From: Xenorhabdus innexi
GTDB lineage: Bacteria > Pseudomonadota > Gammaproteobacteria > Enterobacterales > Enterobacteriaceae
Reading direction: 5' to 3'
DNA length: 64,000 nt
Assembly: GCF_002632485.1 (NCBI RefSeq)
Contig: NZ_NIBU01000006.1
Location: forward strand, 62,001 to 126,000
Part shown: piece after piece, positions 21,019 to 32,000 of the stretch
Position numbering within the stretch: the first letter of the stretch is position 1
How the letters are laid out: every line of letters starts with the position of its first letter
The notes under the pieces: model-generated
Told to the model about the DNA's origin: nothing
Databases searched by the model: none
What the model saw: the letters and a program-made list of their open reading frames with translations, nothing else
Program-made: the position numbers and the translations under genes

Positions 21019-22374
21019 TTATTTTTCCCTCAGCGCTTCGGATTGATATTCCTGAATCGGGCTGAGCAGATAATCAATTACCCTCCGCTGATCGGTTTTG
21101 ATATCAGCAACAATTGACATTCCTGCCGTAAGTTCAACAGGTTTACCCTCCACCATAATATTGTTCTGATTGAGGCTGATTTGCGCCGGAAATACCAGCC
21201 CCAGCCGTTCATCTACTGCGGAATCGCGGGAGACACTCAATAACCGGCCTTCAATAGTGCCGTAGCGCGTATAAGGGAAAGCATCGACTTTTACAGTCAC
21301 CTGTTGTCCCGAACGGATAAAGCCGACATCTTTGTTCAGGATCTGGATTTCTGCGAGTTGTACATGGTCGTCAGGAACAATCACCATCAGATTCTGCGCC
21401 GGTTGCAGCACTGCTCCCAGAGTATGGACACTCAACTGCTGGACGGTTCCTGTCACCGGAGAGCGGATGACGGAAAGATCTTCCCGTTCTTTCATTTTTG
21501 ACAGTTCCTGTTTCAGAACTGACAGCTGCATATCCGCCTGCTTGATTTTTTCAAACCACTCCCGATTTTTCTGCGTTTTCAGGCTGTTCAGCCGTTCTTC
21601 CAGATTCTTGTACTGCGTCATTACAACACCAAGCTCTGCTTTTTGTTGTGTCAGCAGTCGTTCTGTCTCCAGAAGCTCTTTTTCCTGCTCCAGATATTCC
21701 ACCCGGCTGATAACCTGCTGCTGGCTTAATGTTTTTCTGGCCTGTAAACGCTGGCTGATATTCTGGCGCAGATTACTCAGCGCCTGAATATCATTCCCCT
21801 TGGCTTTTTGTGAAGCGAGATTAACATTCATTTCAGCGTAAATATTGGACACTACTGCATCGAATTCCTGCTTCTCATGCTGGTAATGAGTCAGAATTTT
21901 TTGCTGGCTGACAACAGATTGCTGCTGAAAAAGTGCTGATGATTTGGGGTCATGATTATCTAACAATGCCTGATAGCGGATCTTTTCTTCGGTTAAATAT
22001 TCACGCTGTTCAAGCATACGTGCAATGTCCTGATTGACACCGAGTGTATTCAATGTCAGCAATTCTGCACCTTTTTCAACGTGCTGCCCGTTAGTGACAT
22101 GGATGATAGCCAGTCGGCTCTGTTCATAGGCCTGAATCACCTGTGAACGCCCGGAGACGATCAAACGTCCGGTTGCTGTGGCTTGTACATCCAGTTTTCC
22201 CAGATAAGCCCACAACAGAAGTACTAATACGCTGATACTGAGGGCTATTGCGGTATAGCGGGCGAACGGCGAAGGCGGGCGCTGAGACAGTGCCAGATGA
22301 GTGGGTAAAAAATCGTAATGTTGCGAAGGGGAACGCAGGCGGTTCAGCCCTTTACGCAAGATGGCCTTAAACAT
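21019..22374 (-). CDS. rtxD: MARTX type I secretion membrane-fusion protein RtxD
   Basis: Periplasmic adaptor (HlyD family, 451 residues) that links the inner-membrane ABC pair to outer-membrane TolC. One membrane helix lies at about residues 40-62 (ALSISVLVLLLWAYLG), after a short cytoplasmic N-terminus. A lipoyl/beta-barrel half-motif follows (ATGRLIVSGRSQVIQ), then a long alpha-helical hairpin (about 105-300, rich in Q, L, E and K). The second half-motif is VIRSPVTGTVQQLSVHTLGAVLQPAQNLMVIVP, and the C-terminus carries the HlyD signature GMSIVADIKTDQRRVIDYLLSPI. It overlaps the end of rtxB by 8 nt. Confidence 0.9.
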   Translation of the reverse strand: MFKAILRKGLNRLRSPSQHYDFLPTHLALSQRPPSPFARYTAIALSISVLVLLLWAYLGKLDVQATATGRLIVSGRSQVIQAYEQSRLAIIHVTNGQHVEKGAELLTLNTLGVNQDIARMLEQREYLTEEKIRYQALLDNHDPKSSALFQQQSVVSQQKILTHYQHEKQEFDAVVSNIYAEMNVNLASQKAKGNDIQALSNLRQNISQRLQARKTLSQQQVISRVEYLEQEKELLETERLLTQQKAELGVVMTQYKNLEERLNSLKTQKNREWFEKIKQADMQLSVLKQELSKMKEREDLSVIRSPVTGTVQQLSVHTLGAVLQPAQNLMVIVPDDHVQLAEIQILNKDVGFIRSGQQVTVKVDAFPYTRYGTIEGRLLSVSRDSAVDERLGLVFPAQISLNQNNIMVEGKPVELTAGMSIVADIKTDQRRVIDYLLSPIQEYQSEALREK

Positions 22375-24544
22375 GGGAAGAACCCTCCTGTTCCTGTTTT
22401 AGTTCCTGTTGCAACTGCCAGAGCTTTTGATAATGCCCGCCATGCTGCAAAAGTTGCTCATGGCTACCCTGTTCGACGATCTGACCCTGATGCAGCACAA
22501 TGATCCGGTCGCACTGGCGCACTGTGGACAGCCGGTGCGCGATAGTGATGACCGTTCTGCCCTGAGCGATACCGGCCATATTGGTCTGAATAATTGCCTG
22601 TGATTCATCATCCAGCGCGCTGGTGGCTTCATCGAGGATCAAAATCCGCGGGTCAGAGAGCAGGGTTCTGGCAATGGCCAGACGTTGTCGCTGTCCGCCA
22701 GACAGGGACTGACCACCTTCTGCGATAACCGTGTCGTAGCCTGACGGCAGTTTAAGAATAAAATCGTGTGCTCCTGCCAGCTTTGCGGCTTCAATGACAT
22801 CAGACAAAGGGGCATCAGGCCGTGACTGAGCAATATTTTCCTTTACAGTTTTATTGAACAGGAAGTTTTCCTGTAACACGATCCCGGCTTGCTGCCTTAA
22901 TGATTCCGTATCAAATTGTTGTAACGGAATCCCGTCCAGCGAGATTGAGCCATGTTCCGGGGTATACAGGCGTAATAACAGACGGGCAAGGGTACTTTTC
23001 CCGGAGCCGGATGTGCCAACAATGCCAAGGGTTTCTCCTGCCCTGATATTCAGCGTGAAATGGTTAATCGTCGGAGGAATATCGGGCTGATAACGAAAAA
23101 CGATATCAGAGAATGAAATAGCCCCCGTTAATGTTACCGGCTTCTTATCTGAATCTGATTGTTTTTTAGTAGATTGTCTTTCAGTAGACTGTTTTTCAGT
23201 GGATGATTTTTCAACAGACTGTTGCTCTGTTGGTAAACTCAGCATATCTGCCAGCTTATCGACAGCAATCCGGGTACGGATAAACTGCCCCCAGAGCTGC
23301 ACCAGTTTAGCTAGCGGCTGCTGAGTATGATTGACCATCATATTAAAGGCAATCAACTGACCGATAGTCATATGCAGGGAGAGAACCTCTGATGCACCAA
23401 ACCAGATAATAACGGCACTGGTGACTTTCTGTAGCAGCATAACCAGATGGCTGGAGCGGTTATCCCATTGCTGAACTTCATAGCCGGTACTTACCATATT
23501 GTCAGTCTGGCTATCCCAGCGGCGGATAAAACGTGGCTCTGCTGCGAGGCTTTTCAGCGTCTCCGCGCCTGCAACGGTTTCTGTCAGAAATGAAGTATTA
23601 AGTGCCGCATGAGTGAACTGCTTCTCTACCGATTTTTCGAGTTTTGGCGTAACCCACCATGCCAGTAAGGCATAGAAGGGAATGGTAATCAGGAAAATCA
23701 GGGTTAACGTACCGGAAAGCAGGCTCATGACATAAATGAAAACAAACATAAACAGCACATCGATGCATAATGTAAACATCGAACCTGTTAAAAATTCCCG
23801 GATGGTTTCCAGTTCCCGTACCCGCGTAACAATCGCGCCTACCTGACGAGTTTTGAAAAACAGTAAAGGCAGGCCAAATAAATGCTGAACCAGCTTCAGC
23901 CCCAGTTTGATATCAATTCGGTTGGCGGTATGGGAATACTGATATTCGCGCAGTCCCCTCAGGATAACTTCAGTTATTCCGGCGCATATCAGACCGAATA
24001 CCAATACATCTAATGTGGAGAGCGCCTGATGTACTAATACCTTATCCATCACAACCTGAAAGAATAAGGGAGAAATCAGAGCAAGAATCTGCAAGACGAA
24101 AGAAAACAGCAGTATTTCAGACAGATTTTTCTTTTGTCTGATAAATTCGGGAACGAACCAGCGGATATTAAATCGGCTACTGTTTTGTTTTATTTTCAGC
24201 CAGTTGCCACTCCATAAATTGATAAAGTCTGCTTTATCTAATATTTCTGGTTTTTCCTGATGGGGTTTTTGTATTAGTACCCGTTGCTCGTCGCATTTTG
24301 CTAAAATAAAAGGGTTGCTATTATTATCAAATACAATTGCTGGTAAAGATAATGTATTAATTTTTTTATTTATTGAGCGATTATTCTTAATGGATATATT
24401 ATGTTCTTTCTTTAATCTATTTAAAGCGGCAGGATAATCATCATTATTATTTATGTTTTTATCAGAGATAACCGATTGCTTGCCATTAGATATCATTATT
24501 ATTAATTTAATTAATGATAATGTTGTTTTTTCTATTTCATTCAT
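22367..24544 (-). CDS. rtxB: MARTX type I secretion ABC transporter RtxB
   Basis: First gene of the divergent secretion operon, an ABC exporter of 725 residues. The N-terminal C39-like domain is unusually AT-rich and Asn-rich (SDKNINNNDDYP) and lacks a catalytic Cys. The membrane domain spans about 150-430. The ATPase domain has Walker A GTSGSGKST near 511, LSGGQRQR and ILILDEATSALDDES. Between the two is a short Ser/Glu/Lys/Gln linker of repeated STEKQ-like pentapeptides (about 441-460), absent from RtxE. No strong ribosome site precedes the ATG at 24544. It is divergently transcribed from rtxH-rtxC-rtxA1, the same layout as the Vibrio cholerae rtx locus. Confidence 0.88.
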   Translation of the reverse strand: MNEIEKTTLSLIKLIIMISNGKQSVISDKNINNNDDYPAALNRLKKEHNISIKNNRSINKKINTLSLPAIVFDNNSNPFILAKCDEQRVLIQKPHQEKPEILDKADFINLWSGNWLKIKQNSSRFNIRWFVPEFIRQKKNLSEILLFSFVLQILALISPLFFQVVMDKVLVHQALSTLDVLVFGLICAGITEVILRGLREYQYSHTANRIDIKLGLKLVQHLFGLPLLFFKTRQVGAIVTRVRELETIREFLTGSMFTLCIDVLFMFVFIYVMSLLSGTLTLIFLITIPFYALLAWWVTPKLEKSVEKQFTHAALNTSFLTETVAGAETLKSLAAEPRFIRRWDSQTDNMVSTGYEVQQWDNRSSHLVMLLQKVTSAVIIWFGASEVLSLHMTIGQLIAFNMMVNHTQQPLAKLVQLWGQFIRTRIAVDKLADMLSLPTEQQSVEKSSTEKQSTERQSTKKQSDSDKKPVTLTGAISFSDIVFRYQPDIPPTINHFTLNIRAGETLGIVGTSGSGKSTLARLLLRLYTPEHGSISLDGIPLQQFDTESLRQQAGIVLQENFLFNKTVKENIAQSRPDAPLSDVIEAAKLAGAHDFILKLPSGYDTVIAEGGQSLSGGQRQRLAIARTLLSDPRILILDEATSALDDESQAIIQTNMAGIAQGRTVITIAHRLSTVRQCDRIIVLHQGQIVEQGSHEQLLQHGGHYQKLWQLQQELKQEQEGSSHV
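23163..23222. repeat. Four imperfect 15-bp tandem repeats inside rtxB
   Basis: Four consecutive 15-nt units of the form TTTTCAGTAGACTGT encode the pentapeptide series between the membrane and ATPase domains of RtxB. Because the unit is a multiple of three, changes in copy number would only lengthen or shorten the linker. Confidence 0.85.
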
Positions 24545-24685
24545 GCATGGAAGTCTATTTGTAACAAAAGTAAAAACTCAAATTAAAGAAACAACCAGAA
24601 AAAGAAAATGGTATTTCTCGATGAAATAATTTTAATAAATGTAATGACCGATATTATCTGCTATCATCGGGGATATCGGCGTTGG

Positions 24686-24720
24686 TTATTGGGACAAAGT
24701 TGGGGGAACAAACGGACATT
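24686..24720 (+). promoter_or_regulatory. Conserved 35-nt toxin-upstream element, copy 1
   Basis: The element reads TTATTGGGAC, 14 nt, then AAACGGACATT, in the 509-bp divergent region between rtxB and rtxH1. The same two blocks with the same 14-nt spacing occur at 40520 and 55218 upstream of the other two toxin units. This copy is the most divergent in the spacer. Outside the element the region is AT-rich and must hold both the rtxB and rtxH promoters. I see no other gene in it. Confidence 0.65.
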
Positions 24721-25053
24721 CTAATATTTATATGTTGATTTTCAAGAGCAAATAGATATATTTTCGATCAGAGTGGCTGATGATTTATTTGTTTTTTCTC
24801 GGGTTTTATCTGCCATGACAAATTTATGTTGAATTGTATGTATGTTTTAAATCTTCATTCTCATTATTAACTCATGCTGTAATGGTGTTTTTGATACGGT
24901 TTAACTAGCTGATTTTATTGCGATCAGTCTATGACAAAAACGAAATTTAATAATAAATGAAATTCTGCTGAATACAGCACTCATTTATCATTTAATTATT
25001 CAGATTTAATATGCTGTTAACATTGAGTTAATATTTATTTAATGGATAGTGAT

Positions 25054-25419
25054 ATGTCAGAAAAATTTGTTCAAACAATTTCAAGCGTTAATTACAACAA
25101 AGGCGTGTTCTCTCTTTATTTTGTTGGTCAGGAGCCTAAGCGGATGGCAAATGGTGTACTGGCAGAAAATGATCAGGAACTGGAGCTGAAACAAGTTATC
25201 CATATGCCAGCATCCGGTTTTATGTATATGGTTTCCATGGTGAAAAATATGCTGGAAGATCCGCGTATGGAAGCTGAAATTAATAGGCTGATTACTGCTG
25301 GTTTTCTACCGATGCCGGAAATGAACGCAGAAGCAGCGGAAACAAGTGAAAGTGCAGCGCCTGTTGAAGCTGAGCAGCCTGCCAAACCGGCAACGCGGAA
25401 CGCGAAAAAATCAAAATAA
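25054..25419 (+). CDS. rtxH: RtxH, small conserved protein of the MARTX operon (copy 1)
   Basis: Small protein of 121 residues that precedes rtxC in MARTX loci. Its function is not established. I choose the ATG at 25054 (MSEKFVQTISSVNYNKG) because the second copy at 40762 starts exactly there and a GGAT site lies upstream. The frame's earlier ATG is at 25042. The first about 88 residues are almost identical to copy 2. This copy alone has a C-terminal extension rich in Ala, Glu, Pro and Lys (AEAAETSESAAPVEAEQPAK). No signal peptide or membrane helix is visible. The conserved core FSLYFVGQEP...MPASGFMYMVSMVKNMLEDPRMEAEIN suggests a compact cytoplasmic protein, perhaps a chaperone. That role is inference. 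Confidence 0.75.
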   Translation: MSEKFVQTISSVNYNKGVFSLYFVGQEPKRMANGVLAENDQELELKQVIHMPASGFMYMVSMVKNMLEDPRMEAEINRLITAGFLPMPEMNAEAAETSESAAPVEAEQPAKPATRNAKKSK

Positions 25420-25432
25420 ATTCAATATTCCT

Positions 25433-25502
25433 TATACCCAACGGGTTTCAGGTTGCATCGCGTATGGATTTCAGACTTAAACCTGAAAGAAAAACGGGTA
25501 TA
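25433..25502. repeat. ERIC-like inverted-repeat element between rtxH1 and rtxC
   Basis: A 70-nt imperfect palindrome runs from TATACCC to GGGTATA, with inner arms TTTCAGGTTGCA and ACCTGAAAG. The termini are those of ERIC repeats, and the middle is shortened. It separates rtxH1 from rtxC inside the presumed operon and would form an mRNA hairpin there. Confidence 0.6.
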
Positions 25503-25528
25503 AAATTCTACCAGATAGTTGCTCTATT

Positions 25529-25990
25529 ATGATGATTACACATCAACAGGCAACACTGACCCAGACTGAAATACAGGCTATCATTGGTGGGGTAATGTTA
25601 CTTTGCCAGCATTCCCCTCTGCATCGCCGTTATTTAGTTGCCGAGTGGCAACAACGTATCTTACCGTCATTTCAGCTCAATCAGTTTTGCTATTACGAAG
25701 ATGAACACCAACGCCCAGTTGCTTTTTGTAATTGGGCTTTTTTGTCTGACAGCAGTCGGGCTGCAATTCTTTCCGGTGAAAGGGAAATAGTGCATGAAGA
25801 CTGGCGCTCTGGTCAGCATATCTTTTTTCCAGAAATGATCGCGCCGTTCGGACATGCAAATGATATTGCCCGGGATTTGCGCCGACGTGTATTTGCCGGC
25901 TGGAAAGGGCGCAAAGCCTGTACTGTCCGGGGCATTCTGGATGCTAAAAATGACCGCTGTATCCGCCGGATACAGTGGTTTACTGTTTAA
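25529..25990 (+). CDS. rtxC: RtxC, toxin-activating lysine acyltransferase (HlyC family)
   Basis: Cytoplasmic acyltransferase of the HlyC/RtxC family that attaches fatty acids from acyl-ACP to RTX toxins. The 153-residue length is normal. The family's conserved histidine lies in SPLHRRYLVAEWQ and the conserved core in PVAFCNWAFLS. The conserved acidic/glycine region is IAPFGHANDIARDLRRRVF. Either of two adjacent ATGs (25529 or 25532) could be the start. It lies 26 bp before rtxA1. It is the only complete rtxC in the window, so it either serves all three toxins or acylation is dispensable. The proposed role of RtxC in MARTX activity is itself uncertain in Vibrio. Confidence 0.9.
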   Translation: MMITHQQATLTQTEIQAIIGGVMLLCQHSPLHRRYLVAEWQQRILPSFQLNQFCYYEDEHQRPVAFCNWAFLSDSSRAAILSGEREIVHEDWRSGQHIFFPEMIAPFGHANDIARDLRRRVFAGWKGRKACTVRGILDAKNDRCIRRIQWFTV

Positions 25991-26016
25991 TTTCTTGCCC
26001 AACACCAGGAATATTT

Positions 26017-29000
26017 ATGGGAAAATCATCTAACCGAAGTACGGAATACTTCTTTACCGGTAGATATGAGGATGATAATGACGGTAACACGATACACGCG
26101 ATAGGCGTTGGTGGCGTCATTAATGCTTATGGCGGTAATGATTATATTGTCGTCGGGTCAATCGGTGCCACCGTCAATACAACATGGGGGCATGACACGG
26201 TTGTCGGGGGTGCCGGTTATCTGAACATCAATGATACCAGTGGCTCTCTGACGGTCAAAGGCGGGTCAGGGTATACCGCCATCAATAAAACTCATAATGG
26301 TACGATAGAGTTTGCCGGTGTAGCCGGTGGACTGAACATCAATCACACCGGTGATAACGGTGCTGTCAATTACTCAGGTGTTTCCGGTTATAACGGTATC
26401 ACCCGCAAAGGTGTACAAGGTGATATCCGGTTTCAGGGAGCCGGTGGTTATAACAGCCTGTATTCTGATGTTGAACAGGGGAATATCCACTTTGCCGGAG
26501 CTGGCGGGTATAACCGGATTATCCGTAAAGGCGCTGATAGTGATTTGAGCGGCGAAGGAATAGAGTATGCGGATGCCAAAGAGATTATCCTGAAAAGTGC
26601 AACCATGCATGGCTCATGGATTGACAACGATAGTCAGGTGTCAGGCATCAAGTCAGCACGGGAGCCGAATACTTACCTGTTTGCCTTTGCTGACAGCACT
26701 TATACGAAAATTCATAAAATCCGGCTCCTCAATGATCCGGTAACCGGAAAACTGACTTACCATTCAACCGCTTGGTATAAAGAAGGTAATCACCTCAAAG
26801 GACTGGAAAAACAGGACATCACTGAACAGAACGGTTTTGTGGATGTGGGTATTGATGGAGCATATACCCTGTCAAACCTGATTGTAGAACACAAACAAGC
26901 CGCCACGATTCAGGCAGTACAACAAAAACTGACAGAAAATGAATGGATGACGTATGGCAGCGGTTTGCGCATTAAGGCAGACGATGTCATTTTGTCAGAT
27001 GCCAGAATGGGCGGTTATGCTGTTTATCGGGATGGCACAACTGTTGATGTAAAAGCCGTTAAATCTCATCGCACACCAAATACCTATGTGTATGCCAAAA
27101 AACTGGGAATTCACACTAAAATTGTTGTGGTTGAGCTGAAAAACGATCCTGAAACCGGAATACTGCAATACATTGCACGTCCTTGGTATAAGGAAGGAGA
27201 CCATACGACTGGTCTGGCTGATAAAATCATCTCAGAACGTTATGGCTATCACCCTATGGGCACAGGGGCATACTCACTGAGTGAACTCCATTACAGCGCC
27301 AGAGTGATACAGACAACAACTGATCGAGTTGCCGGAACATATGAATACAGTGATCAGCCACTGTTTCCGGTCACTGAGCGTCGTGAAACTTCAGGCGATG
27401 TCCGTTTTGAAGGTGCCGGTGGCGGTAACGTTGTCAAATCCAATGTCACAAAAGGCAATGTCTATTTTAGTGGGGCAGGTATTGCCAATGTTATCGAGCA
27501 TACGTCTGAATTCGGCAACACGGAATTTAACGGTGCCGGTGGTGCAAACGTTATCATCAAAAAAGGCAAAGAAGGCAATTTAACATTTAATGGTGCCGGG
27601 GTTGCCAACGTACTTCTTCATCAGGGCAAGCGCGGGGATATGGAAGTCAATGCCGGTGGCGCGGCTAACGTGCTGGTTCGTGTCGGTGACGGCCGTTATC
27701 TTGCCCATCTTCTGGCTGTCGGGAATATCTCCATCCACAAAGGGAATGGTGACAGCCGCATCTCAATGGGCGGTGGCTTCAATACTCACACTCAGATGGG
27801 GCACGGAGATGCCGTCTGGTCTGGTGTTGGCGGAGCCAATGTGCTGACCAGCATAGGACAGGGGAAAGTTTCTGCTGTTCTGGCTGGTGGTGCCAATATC
27901 CTGACTAAAATGGGGAAAGGCGATCTGGCAGCCGGTCTGCTCGGTGGTGCCAATATTATTACCCATATCAGCGACAGCTCAGACGATACAGCATCTGATA
28001 AAACAATACGTGATAAAACAATTCATTATAAAACAACAGCTATTGCGTTGGGTGGTGCTAACGTTCTGACCAAAAAGGGCAAGGGTGATCTGCTATCTGT
28101 TATGGGAGGTGGTGCCAACGTCCTGACACATATCGGGAATGGAGCCACTTCCGGCGTTCTGTTAGGCGGAGCGAATATCCTGACTAAAGTCGGTGATGGT
28201 GATACTACCGGTATTATGCTGGGGCTGGGTAATGTCCTGACTCATGTCGGCGATGGACAAACGCTGGGCGTAATGGCGGCGGCAGGTAATATCTTCACCA
28301 AAGTCGGTGATGGTGAAACCCTTGCTGCTATGCTGGCATTCGGCAATCTCTTTACCCATGTCGGAGATGGGAATACGTATGCACTGATGGCGGGTGGCGG
28401 CAATATCTTCACTAAAGTGGGGGATGGCAATGCGCTGGCGCTGATGCTGGCATTCGGCAATGTCTTCACTCATGTTGGTGATGGCCTGAGTGTCGCCCTG
28501 ATGATTGCCAAAGGTAACATCGCGACTAAAGCCGGTAACGGTGATGCCCTTGCTGCTATGGTCGGCAAAGGGAATATTTTTACTCAGATCGGCCATGGTT
28601 CTACCTTTGCAGCTATGATTGGCGGTGCCAACATTCTGACCAAAGTCGGTAATGATTTGACTGCGGCTTTAATGATAGGCAAGGCTAACATTTATACCCA
28701 TGTCGGAGAAGGAACCAGCATCGGCCTGTTGAGCGGTACGGCTAACATCATGACTAAAGTCGGTGATGGCACAACACTGGCTGCGATGTTTGGTAAGGCT
28801 AATATCATGACGCATGTCGGCAATGGCATGACGGGAGTGTTGGCGCAGGGTAAAGCGAATATCGTGACAAAAGTCGGTAACGGCTTTATGGGCGTTGTGG
28901 CGGCTTCGGAAGCCAACGTGGTGACACATATCGGTGAAGGAACAACCGCCGCCCTGCTGAACAGCAAAGGCAATATCCTGACCAAAGTAGGCGATGGAAC

Positions 29001-32000
29001 GGCTGTCGGCCTGCTGATTTCTAAAATAGGCAACATCATGACCCATATTGGTGATGGTGCTACTGTCGGGTTTGCCAAAGGCGAAGCTAACATCATCACT
29101 AAAGTTGGCGATGGTACAGGCGTAAATGCAGTCTGGGGCAAAGCCAATATTCTGACGCATTATGGTGACGGAGATCGCTATAACTTTGCCAAAGGTGAAG
29201 CGAATATCATCACTAAAGTGGGGGATGGTCAGGAAACTACCGTTGTTCAGGGACAGGCCAATATTATTACCCATATCGGCAACGGTGATGATTACACCGG
29301 TACATGGGGTAAAGCAAATGTCATCACTAAAGTCGGTAACGGACGCAATGTTGTGCTGGCTAAAGGGGATGCCAATATCGTGACTCAGGTCGGTGAAGGG
29401 GACAGCTTCAACGCATTATGGAGTCAGGGTAATGTTGTTACCAAAGTGGGTGATGGTATTCAGGCAACGGTTGCTAAAGGTAAAGGCAATATCACCACAA
29501 CAGTCGGCAACGGTCTGAGTGTTACTGCCGTTCACGGTGATTTGAACGTGAATACCAAAGTGGGTGACGGTGTCTCTGTCAACGTGGCATGGGGTAAATA
29601 CAACGTTAACACCAGAGTCGGTGACGGCCTGAATATCTCTGTTATGAAAGGGACGGGCAATGCCAATATCCGCGTGGGCGACGGGCTGAACATCAATGCC
29701 TCTTATGCGCGGAATAATGTGGCTGTTCAGGTGGGTAATGGTGACTTTTACAGTCTGGCCGTGGCAGCAAGTAATACTGAGAGCAATAAACTGGGGGCGC
29801 TGTTTGATAACGTCAAACAGACACTGCTTGGCTCAGCAGGCAGCCAGGCCATCAGCTATCTGGTTAACGGCGATGAGGCCCACACATCAGGAACCCACAA
29901 AGGACGCGGAGCGATTGATCTGCCGGAAGTGTCTTCTCTGGACGGTTTCAGGCTGACAGAAGTGGATGAAGTGACTTCTGAACTGCAAGACAATCTGCAA
30001 AGTGCGGTGTCGGCAGTGGATACCCCGGACATTGATGCTATCCAGCGCAGCCTCAGTCATGAAGAGTCGCAGCACCACGATATTGCTGAGCATGTCAGTC
30101 AGGATCAGGCGGCACGGAATGCGTTGCAGGACAAAGAAAAGGCAGAAGCTGATCGTCATCGTCTGGAGCAGGAAAAAGAAAAACAGTTGGCGGCGATTTC
30201 CGGCACACAATCACAACTGGAAAAGACCGATTTGACTGCGCTGAATGCCAATGGTGAGTCGCAGCGTGAAGCTATTAATGATGAAGCCCGCTCGGTCACA
30301 CAAGAGTTGATGACAAAAACAAAAGGATTGGAAGCGCTGGCTGATCTTAACGCACACCATGGGCAATCCGGTCAGCAGTGGCGTGATCAGTTTGCCGACG
30401 GTTTATTGGGCAATATCCAGACGCATCTGGACAGTGCTAAAGAGACAGCACAGCAACAACTGGAACATGTTCAGCAGGCCTCTTCGCAACGTCTGGGAGA
30501 AGTTAAGGATGCTGTTGCCAAATCTGAATCGGGTGCCACCGAAGGAGATCAGCATCGTCAGCACGCCATGCAGAAGATTGATGATGCTCATACTGATATT
30601 GAATTCAGGGAGCAGAAAGCTATTGCGCATATGAGGCAGGCAGAGCAGGCCGCCCGTGACGGAAAATCCGCTGCACAGAAAGCAGAACAACGGGGCCAGC
30701 GTGCGGTATCGGCAGCAGAGATAAAAACAGCACAAGTGCAGTCAGATGCCAACAGCGCAAAACTGGATGGTAATCAACTGCCGGATCGTGAAAAAACGGC
30801 AGGAAGCGGGTTATCAGGTCAGGCTCCTGCCTATACTGAATTTCCTGCTGAACATCATGCCGGGGAAAACGATACCGGAGAAACCCGTTCTCCTGCCGAT
30901 TTTGGCACTGATGTACAGACAGAAGACGAATTCGGGCTGGAACTGCAATATCTGGAAGAAGATCTGGGTGAGCTGGTGAATGCAAAATCGGCACTGGATC
31001 GTTTACAGATTAATGCGGGCATACGTACCAGAAAGCAGCATATAAATCTGGATCATCATAATACGGAAGCCACCCATAATCCGGGCATAGCGCAAACCCC
31101 TGCCGCTCCTGATCTCAGTGGGCTGACCGCGCTGGGCGCAAGCCAGCCGGAGCAGACTGATACGCCTGAACATTCCGATGCGGCACTCAGGGCACAGAAA
31201 GTCGCTAATATTTATCAGTGGCTGGACAGTGATAATAACCTCACAACCGAAACTTATATTCCGGTGCCGGGTTTCGAACGTGTGGATGCGGATATTCCCG
31301 ACACGCTGAGACAAAAAATGGTGACCTTCGTCGAAGGCTACCTGAATGGCACAGAAAACAGTATTCCGAAAGCGCAGAGAACTTCACTGGCAAAACTGTT
31401 CGTTGATGCCACCGTTGATTATAACTGGGATAAGCGGGTCGAATTTGTTTCAAAGCTGGAACACTATGGCTATAGTTTTGCGCCTGTACATGGCGATAAA
31501 AGCATTGTCTCATTCTGGTCGGGCAGAAATTTCAAACAGTACCGTAATATTCTTGATGCCGCCCAGACAGATGGCAGAAAGGTTGTTTACGATATTGATG
31601 TGAAAGGTAACGCTTTTGCGATAGAGCTGAACAAGATGCTGACGCGCTGGGGTGACATGTTCCTTGACCCGGATATTGCCGAGCAGAATGCACTGAAATC
31701 AGTGATTAACGCATCGGCACGGAGTAATACGGGTTTCTGGAGCTCCCTGTATGCCACCGGCTCGCGTGATGATGTTTATGTTATCGCAGAAGGTGGTCTG
31801 CGTTTAGGTAACTATTTCTGGAATGTTGAACTGCCGGTATTGCGTCAGTTGCAGCGTGAAGGGTTAGTAGGTGAAATCCGTCTGCTGGATAAAGCAGCTA
31901 AAGAATATCAGGGAGTATCACCTGAGAATATCGGCCGCAGGCTGACGGATGCAGGCGTTTCTGTCAAAGCCCGTTTTGATTCACTCAGCTTTGAAGAGCA

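Noticed and set aside
26351..26610. Possible frameshift near the start of rtxA1, suggested by short overlapping frames
   Set aside because: The main frame reads without interruption through the A repeats and matches the other two toxins, so the short frames are chance.
27763..29274. Minus-strand frames across the B repeats of rtxA1
   Set aside because: The same repeat-driven shadow effect. The plus-strand MARTX frame explains this DNA fully.
27600..29760. CRISPR-like spacing of repeats
   Set aside because: The repeats are 57-60-bp protein-coding B repeats with diverged sequence. There are no identical repeats with unique spacers and no cas genes.
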